DNA of 64,000 bases from Aquella oligotrophica (GTDB taxonomy: Bacteria; Pseudomonadota; Gammaproteobacteria; Burkholderiales; UBA11063): contig NZ_CP024847.1 in assembly GCF_002892535.1 (NCBI RefSeq), positions 1,302,001 through 1,366,000 on the forward strand, read 5' to 3'. Below are positions 57,923-64,000 of the stretch, one piece after another. Below the pieces are notes generated by a model that was not told the DNA's origin, ran no database searches, and was given only the letters and a program-made list of their open reading frames with translations. Both the position numbers and the translations under genes were made by a program. The number at the start of each line of letters is the position of its first letter. Position 1 is the first letter of the stretch.

Positions 57923-58081
57923 AATAACAACAATATTACTACTTGTGGCAAGATTGCCGAGAAGTGCGGTCTTGAATGGGGTGGTAGCTGGAAATCATTT
58001 AGGGATTTGCCACATTGCCAATATACTGAAGGACTGTCAATTGCGGATTTGAAATCTGGCAAAATGATAGCCGATAGATAA
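57923..58081 (+). pseudogene. C-terminal fragment of an M15 L-Ala-D-Glu peptidase (endolysin type)
   Basis: An in-frame fragment without start encodes CGKIAEKCGLEWGGSWKSF, then RDLPHCQYTEGLSIADL. This matches the end of M15 peptidoglycan peptidases, where PHFQ carries a zinc-binding His. The first part of the gene is missing. A more decayed copy of the same DNA lies at 59091-59262. It is probably a relic of phage or host endolysin. The remainder of 57792-57922 has no recognised feature. Confidence 0.65.
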
Positions 58082-58095
58082 ATCAGGAGTCCTAA

Positions 58096-58590
58096 ATGAT
58101 AGATAGCAAATATTGTCAATTAATGGCAAAATATAATCACTGGCAAAACGCAAATATTATCGATATCGTTGCTAAGATGGATGATGAAATATGGCTGCAG
58201 CCAAAAGGGTTATTTTTTGATTCTATTGGTGGGACATTAAACCATTTAATCTATGGTGATACAATTTGGCTTGAGACTTTTACGGGCAAAAAGCGAACCT
58301 ATACTAATCCGCGGCAGATAATTTACCCGGCAAGGGCTGATTGGATTAAGGCGCGGACTAACCTTGATCAGCAGATTAATGACTGGGCGAATCAGGTTTC
58401 TGATGAATGGCTTGACTCCGAATATAGCTTTTTTAGTAATGCTTACCAGAAATACATTACTAAACCAAACTGGCTTTTTGTTACTCATTTTTTCAATCAT
58501 CAAACCCATCATCGCTCGCAAGTGACGACAGCTTTGCAGCAATCAGGCATAAAATATGGTGTAACCGATTTGCCATGGATGCCAGAATAA
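58096..58590 (+). CDS. DinB family protein
   Basis: A 164-residue four-helix-bundle protein of the DinB/YfiT-like superfamily. It starts YCQLMAKYNHWQNANIID. The metal-binding His residues are seen in GGTLNHLIYGDTIWL and FFNHQTHHRSQVTTAL, and it ends with a conserved DLPWMPE-like tail. Members are metal-dependent thiol transferases or of unknown role. AGGAG lies upstream. The gene's last 63 bases and the spacer after it are repeated at 59344-59440. Confidence 0.88.
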   Translation: MIDSKYCQLMAKYNHWQNANIIDIVAKMDDEIWLQPKGLFFDSIGGTLNHLIYGDTIWLETFTGKKRTYTNPRQIIYPARADWIKARTNLDQQINDWANQVSDEWLDSEYSFFSNAYQKYITKPNWLFVTHFFNHQTHHRSQVTTALQQSGIKYGVTDLPWMPE

Positions 58591-58624
58591 TTTTTAAAAG
58601 GTAAACTTAATTTTGAATCAATAT
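58528..58624 (+). repeat. direct repeat, copy A (end of dinB and start of next gene)
   Basis: These 97 bases recur at 59344-59440, exactly 816 bases downstream, with only two or three differences (for example ACCGAT against ACTGAT and AAAAGG against AACAGG). They cover the dinB end, the spacer with ribosome site, and a TTG start with the first codons MNQY. Confidence 0.92.
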
Positions 58625-59038
58625 CGAACTTCAAAGAAGAAAAGCTGGGTAGAAAAGAGGAATTGTAGTAAGCCACCTCATGTAAAAGTTATCGACAAAG
58701 ATTTTGCTGGTATTCCTGCAGGTAGTAAGTTACTAATTTCCTCACCACCAGAAATTGATGAGTTTATCCGTAGCATCCCAAAAGGTAAGCTAATAGAGCC
58801 GTTAGAGATGAGGCAGAAACTTGCCAAACGTCATCATGCAGATGCCACATGCCCTGTATCAACTGGGATTTTCCTCCGAATTGTAGTTGAGGCTGCTTTA
58901 GAAGAATACAAAAGTGGAAAACCTTTAGCAAGCATTACTCCATTTTGGCGCATAATTGGACCAAACTCTACACTATCAAAAAAACTAAGCGTTAGTTATG
59001 ATGAAATTGATTTCATTAAAAGATTAGCCTCTGAATGA
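58613..59038 (+). CDS. MGMT-like (alkylated-DNA-binding) family protein
   Basis: A 141-residue protein that resembles the MGMT-related family with VIPAPIEVDEIMR-type motifs. Seen: LLISSPPEIDEFIRSIPKGK, the helix CPVSTGIFLRIVVEAALEE and ITPFWRIIGPNSTLSKKL. The catalytic PCHR of true alkyltransferases is not present, so it may be a DNA-binding or lesion-sensing relative. It starts with TTG in the direct repeat, so its first five residues (MNQYR) are the same as those of PurU. The ribosome site AAAAGG is part of the repeat. Confidence 0.72.
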   Translation: MNQYRTSKKKSWVEKRNCSKPPHVKVIDKDFAGIPAGSKLLISSPPEIDEFIRSIPKGKLIEPLEMRQKLAKRHHADATCPVSTGIFLRIVVEAALEEYKSGKPLASITPFWRIIGPNSTLSKKLSVSYDEIDFIKRLASE

Positions 59039-59090
59039 ATAAATTTTGAACTAATTGCAGCATTTTCATACAAAAAGCCGCAAATCTTGG

Positions 59091-59262
59091 TGAATAGCCT
59101 AATATTCCTGAGTTTAAAACCTTCTGATTTGATAAAATATTACCTTTGCTTTCAGGTAAAGGTAAGTCATCAATTCTTCTGATATTAAAGATCTTTAGAC
59201 AAGATTCAGCTTAAGATAATATCCGAATTTTTACTACCTGTAGCAAGATTGCCAAAGAAATA
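59091..59262 (+). pseudogene. decayed second copy of the M15 peptidase fragment and its upstream DNA
   Basis: This stretch parallels 57842-57990: both have GAATAG-CTAA-ATTCCT, then TTTGATAAAATAT, then ACTACyTGTrGCAAGATTGCC. It has many changes and no open frame. Together with the repeat at 59344 it shows that a segment containing M15 fragment, dinB and the next start was duplicated, then most of the second dinB was lost. It accounts for most of the 59039-59428 gap. Confidence 0.55.
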
Positions 59263-59343
59263 TGTTCTCAAATCAGTTGATAACTAAGAAATTAATGTTT
59301 GAAATTCGTAAAGAGCATAGTAGATGTGATAAATCATAGAATA

Positions 59344-59440
59344 ACAGCTTTGCAGCAATCAGGCATAAAATATGGTGTAACTGATTTGCCATGGATGCCA
59401 GAATAATTTTTAACAGGTAAACTTAATTTTGAATCAATAC
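59344..59440 (+). repeat. direct repeat, copy B (dinB end fused to purU start)
   Basis: The partner of 58528-58624. It carries a dead 3' end of dinB including TGA-free DLPWMPE codons and stop, the ribosome site AACAGG, and the TTG start and first codons of purU. Confidence 0.92.
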
Positions 59441-60265
59441 CGGATACTAATTCAGGCTCCAGATCGTTCCGGTCTGGTATATAAAGCCGCCAAGATCTTT
59501 TATGAAAATAATCTAAATATAATCAGCAATAATGAATTTGTCGATAACGAGCAAAACCAGTTTTTTATGCGGACAGTCGTTGCTGGTGATATTGATGCTA
59601 AGCGTTTGAATGAGATGCTAGCTGCTGAGATGCCAGAAGAGACCAGCATTACGATTAAACTTACGCGCAAAAAAAACATCGTCCTAATGGCAACCAAAGA
59701 AGCACATGTTTTGGGTGATATCCTGATTCGCTATGCCGAAGGGCAGCTGGATGCTAATATCGTTGGGATTCTTTCTAATTACAATACTCTACGCCCGTTA
59801 TGTAGTCATTTTGAGATCCCGTATTATCATATTTCTGCGGATAATATTACCCGTGAAGAACATGAGGCTAAGGTTTTAAGTACTCTTGCCATGTTTGATT
59901 CGATTGATTATATCGTTCTTGCCAAATACATGCGGATTTTGACCCCAGAATTTACCAAACAATATCCGAATAAAATGATTAATATTCATCATTCGTTTTT
60001 ACCTGCATTTATCGGGGCTAACCCTTATAAGCAAGCACATCAGCGTGGTGTAAAAATTATCGGAGCTACAGCGCATTTTGTCAATGAAAATCTTGATGAA
60101 GGTCCGATTATTGAACAGGATGTGATACATGTTGATCATGCCTACGAATGGCAAGATATGCAGCAGGCGGGTCGCGATGTTGAAAAAGTAGTTTTGGCAC
60201 GCGCATTAAAATTAGCTTTGGAAGACCGGATTTTTGTCAATGGCAACAAAACTGTAATCTTCTAA
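59429..60265 (+). CDS. purU: formyltetrahydrofolate deformylase
   Basis: PurU hydrolyses 10-formyl-tetrahydrofolate to formate and THF, balancing one-carbon pools and feeding formate to PurT. The 278-residue protein has an N-terminal ACT-like domain (RILIQAPDRSGLVYKAAKIF). Its formyltransferase domain has SNYNTLRPLCSHFEIPYYHI, LAKYMRILTPEF, and the catalytic triad region NIHHSFLPAFIGANPY with ATAHFVNENLDEGPIIEQD. It starts with TTG inside a direct repeat, preceded by AACAGG. glgP follows 49 bases away. Confidence 0.94.
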   Translation: MNQYRILIQAPDRSGLVYKAAKIFYENNLNIISNNEFVDNEQNQFFMRTVVAGDIDAKRLNEMLAAEMPEETSITIKLTRKKNIVLMATKEAHVLGDILIRYAEGQLDANIVGILSNYNTLRPLCSHFEIPYYHISADNITREEHEAKVLSTLAMFDSIDYIVLAKYMRILTPEFTKQYPNKMINIHHSFLPAFIGANPYKQAHQRGVKIIGATAHFVNENLDEGPIIEQDVIHVDHAYEWQDMQQAGRDVEKVVLARALKLALEDRIFVNGNKTVIF

Positions 60266-60314
60266 GAAAAATATTAACTAATAAAAATAAAATTATAAAG
60301 AGAAAAGAGCAACT

Positions 60315-62582
60315 ATGGATATAAAAGCACAGGTTAAGACAGCATTAGAAACTATTTTAAAATGCCCGGTAAGTCAGGCAACTAATGAACAGATCTATCA
60401 TGCATTACTGACACATATCCGCAATCAGATTGCTGGACGTAAGCAAGAAGTTGCTAATCGTAAAGTTTATTATATTTCGAGCGAATTTCTGATTGGTAAA
60501 TTATTATCGAATAACTTGATTAACCTTTCTCTATATGATCATACCCGTGATATGCTGGCAGAAAACGGTAAAAATCTTACTGAAATTGAAAACCTTGAGC
60601 CAGAGCCATCTTTAGGTAACGGTGGGCTAGGGCGTCTGGCTGCTTGTTTTCTTGATTCGATTGCTACGCTTGATATTCCGGGTGATGGCATCAGTCTTAA
60701 ATATCAGTACGGCTTATTTCGTCAGAAATTTAAGGCAAACTCACAGTTTGAAGAGCCAAATCCTTGGCTTGAAGGTTTTGATTGGTTACGTAAAACAGAT
60801 ACTACTTATACAGTTGAATTTGGCGGCTTTAGTGTAAATTCACGCCTATATGAAATCGATGTAATCGGCTACCATAATAACCGGGTAAATAAGCTATGTT
60901 TATTCGATGTCGAAACTCTTGATCCATCAATCGTAAAAGATGGGATTAACTTTGATAAAAATGAGATCGCAAAAAATCTAACCTTATTTTTATATCCAGA
61001 TGATAGTGATGAGGCCGGACATTTGCTCCGGATTTACCAGCAGTATTTTATGGTGGCAAATGGGGTTAATTATATCCTTGATGAAATCAAGAATAATGGA
61101 ATTGCACTTAGTGAATTACATAAACATGCAATTATCCAGATTAATGATACTCATCCAACGCTAGTTATTCCTGAATTAATCCGTCAGCTAGTAGCTAGAG
61201 GTATGAAGCTTGATGATGCAATCGAGATCGTAAAAAATACTACCGCATATACTAATCATACAATTCTGGCTGAAGCTTTGGAAAAATGGCCACTACATTA
61301 TCTAGAAAAAGTAGTGCCACATCTGATTGATATTATTAAGTATCTGGATAAACAGGTGCGTGATAAATATAATGACCTTTCAGTAGCGGTTATCGATGAT
61401 AGCGGTCGTGTGCATATGGCGCATATTGCGATTCATTATGGCTTTAGCGTTAATGGAGTTGCTGCGCTACATACCGAGATTCTAAAAAATAGTGAATTAA
61501 ATCATTTCTATAAAATCTATCCAGAAAAATTTAATAATAAAACTAATGGAATCACTTTCCGTCGCTGGCTACAAGAAACCAATCCGGAACTTACCGATTA
61601 TATCAGTGAATTAATCACACGTAAATTCAAGGATGATGCAACCGAATTAGAGAAGTTATTGCCATTTAAAGATGATGCTAAGGTATTAGATACATTGGCT
61701 ACAATCAAGCATACTAAGAAAAAACAGTTTGCTGAATTTATCAAAGGCTGGCAGGGCATTGAGGTTAATCCTGATTCTATCTTTGATGTGCAGATCAAAC
61801 GGATTCATGAATATAAACGTCAGCAAATGAATATGCTTTATATTATTCATAAATATCTTGAAGTGAAAGCAGGTAAACTACCTACTCGTCCGATTACTTT
61901 TGTTTTTGGCGGTAAGGCAGCACCAGCATATATCATTGCTAAACATGTGATTCATACTATCTTATGCTTGCAGGAAATTATCAATAATGATCCAGAAGCA
62001 AATAAATATTTGCAAGTAGTTTATGTTGAAAACTATAATGTTAGTGTCGCTGAACGTTTGATTCCTGCAGCTGATATTTCTGAACAAATTTCACTGGCTT
62101 CTAAAGAAGCTAGCGGTACTGGTAATATGAAATTCATGCTAAATGGTGCGGTTACTCTTGGTACTATGGATGGTGCAAATGTAGAAATTGCTGAACTGGT
62201 AGGTAAAGATAATATCTATACTTTTGGTAAGGATAGTGATACGATTATTGAGCTATACCGTACTAGTGGTTATCACTCGCGTTCATACTATGAAAATAGC
62301 CAAATTATCAAAGCCGCAGTTGATTTTATTATTTCTCCAGCTATGCTTAAAGCAGGGAATGAAGAAAAACTTAACCGACTTCACGCTGAATTATTAAATA
62401 AAGACTGGTTTATGACTCTGATTGATCTTGAAGAATATATCCAGGTTAAAGATCAGGTATTATCTGATTATGAAAATCAATCAGCTTGGCAGCGTAAATG
62501 TTTGATTAATATCGCTAAAGCAGGCTTCTTTAGTTCTGATCGGACTATTGGTGAATATAACCGGGATATCTGGAAAATCTAA
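60315..62582 (+). CDS. glgP: glycogen/maltodextrin phosphorylase
   Basis: A PLP-dependent phosphorylase of 755 residues that releases glucose-1-phosphate from alpha-1,4-glucans. Seen: [57 protein letters not shown], the binding motif [12 protein letters not shown] and the PLP lysine in [15 protein letters not shown]. It is about 50-60 residues shorter than E. coli GlgP, mainly at the ends. It abuts malQ (TAA then ATG) and follows purU, so phosphorylase and amylomaltase are one operon. A dead fragment of a second copy lies at 54257. Confidence 0.95.
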   Translation: MDIKAQVKTALETILKCPVSQATNEQIYHALLTHIRNQIAGRKQEVANRKVYYISSEFLIGKLLSNNLINLSLYDHTRDMLAENGKNLTEIENLEPEPSLGNGGLGRLAACFLDSIATLDIPGDGISLKYQYGLFRQKFKANSQFEEPNPWLEGFDWLRKTDTTYTVEFGGFSVNSRLYEIDVIGYHNNRVNKLCLFDVETLDPSIVKDGINFDKNEIAKNLTLFLYPDDSDEAGHLLRIYQQYFMVANGVNYILDEIKNNGIALSELHKHAIIQINDTHPTLVIPELIRQLVARGMKLDDAIEIVKNTTAYTNHTILAEALEKWPLHYLEKVVPHLIDIIKYLDKQVRDKYNDLSVAVIDDSGRVHMAHIAIHYGFSVNGVAALHTEILKNSELNHFYKIYPEKFNNKTNGITFRRWLQETNPELTDYISELITRKFKDDATELEKLLPFKDDAKVLDTLATIKHTKKKQFAEFIKGWQGIEVNPDSIFDVQIKRIHEYKRQQMNMLYIIHKYLEVKAGKLPTRPITFVFGGKAAPAYIIAKHVIHTILCLQEIINNDPEANKYLQVVYVENYNVSVAERLIPAADISEQISLASKEASGTGNMKFMLNGAVTLGTMDGANVEIAELVGKDNIYTFGKDSDTIIELYRTSGYHSRSYYENSQIIKAAVDFIISPAMLKAGNEEKLNRLHAELLNKDWFMTLIDLEEYIQVKDQVLSDYENQSAWQRKCLINIAKAGFFSSDRTIGEYNRDIWKI

Positions 62583-64000
62583 ATGAAGCGGATAGGAATA
62601 CTGCTTGGTATAGCTAGCTTGCCTTCGAGGTTTGGTATTGGTGACTTCGGTCCCAATGCCTACAAATTTGCCAATTGGCTGATTAAAGAGAAATATAACC
62701 TCTGGCAAGTATTACCGCTAAATCCGCTTGGTTTTGGTAATTCCCCCTATCAGCCGTATTCCTCTTTTGCTGGTGATGAGCTATATATCAGTCCGGAACA
62801 GTTAGTAAAAGATGGTTTACTTGCTGAATCTGATTTGACTGATTATCAGCCGTATTCTTCGACGATTGATTATATCGGGGTACGTAAGCATAAAGCTCAG
62901 TTTTTGGCGAAAGCATATGCGAATTTCACGGCAAGTGCTATACTAAAAGCCGAGTATGATAAATTTATCAAGACTCATAACTGGGCTTACAATTATGCAG
63001 TATTCTTGACTTTTAAAAAGCTCAATGATTTTAAGCCATGGAATTTATGGCAACAAGAACATAAAGACTGGATAAAAAATCCTACTATTAGTCTTACTCA
63101 ATATCAGTCAGAAATTGATTATGAGTTATTTATTCAATTCATCTTTTATCAGCAGTGGCAAGCGTTAAAAGCATACGCTAATTCGCTTGGTATCGAGATA
63201 ATGGGTGATATTCCGATTTATCTTGGCTTTGATTCCCTTGATGTTTGGCAAAATCAAGACTTATTCTTACTTGATGAAAATCAAAATCCTACCTATATAG
63301 CTGGCGTGCCACCTGATTATTTTTCTAAAACCGGGCAGCGTTGGGGTAACCCGATTTATAATTGGGAAAAGCTAGAGAAAACCAATTTTAAATTTTGGAT
63401 TGAGCGCTTACAGGGTAATATGCAAATGTTTGATATTATCCGAATTGATCATTTTCGTGCATTTGATACCTATTGGAAAATACCTGCTAGCTGTCCTACT
63501 GCTATCGAGGGTGAATGGGTAGAAGCGCCGGGCTATGCCTTATTTGATACTATTTACCGTGAATTACCTGATATCAATATCGTGGTTGAAGATTTGGGTG
63601 ATTTACGCCCAGAAGTATTGGAACTTAGAGATCATTATAAATTGCCGGGGATGCAAGTATTCCAGTTTGTCTTTAATGCGCTTGGGGACAATAGCCGTTT
63701 TGAAACATTGCAAAATTGCGTTGTCTATAGTGGAACGCATGATAATAGTACTTTGCTTGGTTGGTATCGAAGTCTAAAAAAATGGCAGCGTAAGCAGGTG
63801 AAACGTTATTTCCGTGCAAATGAAAAAAATCTGATCCGTAAGATCTTAGCTTATATCGCTAAATGTCAGGCAAAATATATTGTTTTTGCTATGCAGGATA
63901 TTCTTGAACTAGATGACAATGCCCGAATTAATTATCCGGGCAAGATCGGTTCTCCCAACTGGGAGTGGAAATTAAGTAGCTCCGCATTTATGTCAATAAA
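62583..64000 (+). CDS. malQ: 4-alpha-glucanotransferase (amylomaltase), 3' end outside window
   Basis: MalQ transfers alpha-1,4-glucan chains and makes longer dextrins for GlgP. The reading frame from ATG 62583, directly after the glgP stop, is open to the window end, giving about 472 residues of the usual 490-500. Motifs are IASLPSRFGIGDFGPNAYKF, SPYQPYSSFAGDELYI, GDIPIYLGFDSLDVW, the nucleophile in DIIRIDHFRAFDTYW, the acid in IVVEDLGDLRPE and YSGTHDNSTLLGW. No frameshift is seen in this part. It forms an operon with glgP. Confidence 0.94.
   Translation, partial: MKRIGILLGIASLPSRFGIGDFGPNAYKFANWLIKEKYNLWQVLPLNPLGFGNSPYQPYSSFAGDELYISPEQLVKDGLLAESDLTDYQPYSSTIDYIGVRKHKAQFLAKAYANFTASAILKAEYDKFIKTHNWAYNYAVFLTFKKLNDFKPWNLWQQEHKDWIKNPTISLTQYQSEIDYELFIQFIFYQQWQALKAYANSLGIEIMGDIPIYLGFDSLDVWQNQDLFLLDENQNPTYIAGVPPDYFSKTGQRWGNPIYNWEKLEKTNFKFWIERLQGNMQMFDIIRIDHFRAFDTYWKIPASCPTAIEGEWVEAPGYALFDTIYRELPDINIVVEDLGDLRPEVLELRDHYKLPGMQVFQFVFNALGDNSRFETLQNCVVYSGTHDNSTLLGWYRSLKKWQRKQVKRYFRANEKNLIRKILAYIAKCQAKYIVFAMQDILELDDNARINYPGKIGSPNWEWKLSSSAFMSI

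Noticed and set aside
57923-58081. Prophage
   Set aside because: An M15 endolysin-type fragment alone, with no capsid, tail, integrase or repressor genes nearby, does not support a prophage.

Overview
The window comes from an AT-rich proteobacterium. Its housekeeping genes (hrpA, dnaX-ybaB, tcdA, aroE, nagB, purU, glgP, malQ) look like those of Beta- or Gammaproteobacteria. The many lipoproteins and the EmrAB-TolC type pump show a Gram-negative envelope. I cannot name a genus from sequence alone. No rRNA, tRNA, CRISPR or prophage core was seen.

Layout. 1-4.0 kb: end of glgB and all of pulA, both interrupted by a one-base deletion. 4.0-9.5 kb: aspartic-protease-like lipoprotein, OppA-type binding protein, succinate-semialdehyde dehydrogenase, a radical SAM protein. 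9.6-38.7 kb: an accessory region of secreted proteins, lipoproteins, an efflux operon, three PAS-LuxR regulators and an alpha-oxoamine synthase. 38.8-51.0 kb: housekeeping genes on the minus strand. 51.3-59.4 kb: a rearranged stretch with small metabolic genes, an insertion sequence, gene fragments and direct repeats. 59.4-64 kb: purU, glgP and malQ, with malQ running off the end. Glycogen and alpha-glucan genes therefore lie at both edges.

Main discovery candidate. Seven promoters in the accessory region share one architecture. A 15-base element close to CTGAACAAAAACMCA lies 24-25 bases upstream of a TATAAT or TAGAAT box. Extended by one base, the best copies have the dyad CTG-N10-CAG or GTG-N10-CAC, as in LuxR-family boxes, at about the position of a class II activator. 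They precede a DUF1566 lipoprotein, one PAS-LuxR regulator, the efflux operon, two secreted-protein loci, a cellulase-like lipoprotein, and a putative C/U-rich sRNA of about 100 nt. The sRNA is divergent from the alpha-oxoamine synthase gene, which overlaps a PAS-LuxR gene. I infer a cell-signalling circuit: the synthase makes a small ketone signal, PAS-LuxR proteins sense it, and the sRNA, surface proteins and pump are outputs. The parts resemble Vibrio VqmA/VqmR (PAS-LuxR receptor plus sRNA) and CqsA (alpha-oxoamine synthase), but this combination and this box are not ones I recognise. It remains a hypothesis.

Other points. At least five genes carry single-base deletions, three of them in TGGGGG tracts, so either assembly error or real slippage must be considered. 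The 52.9-60.7 kb stretch contains a relic of glgP, a relic of the upstream MFS gene and a duplicated dinB/purU junction. An IS701/IS4-like element with a 4-bp target duplication sits in a nucleotidyltransferase gene that is translationally coupled to a GT51 transglycosylase.
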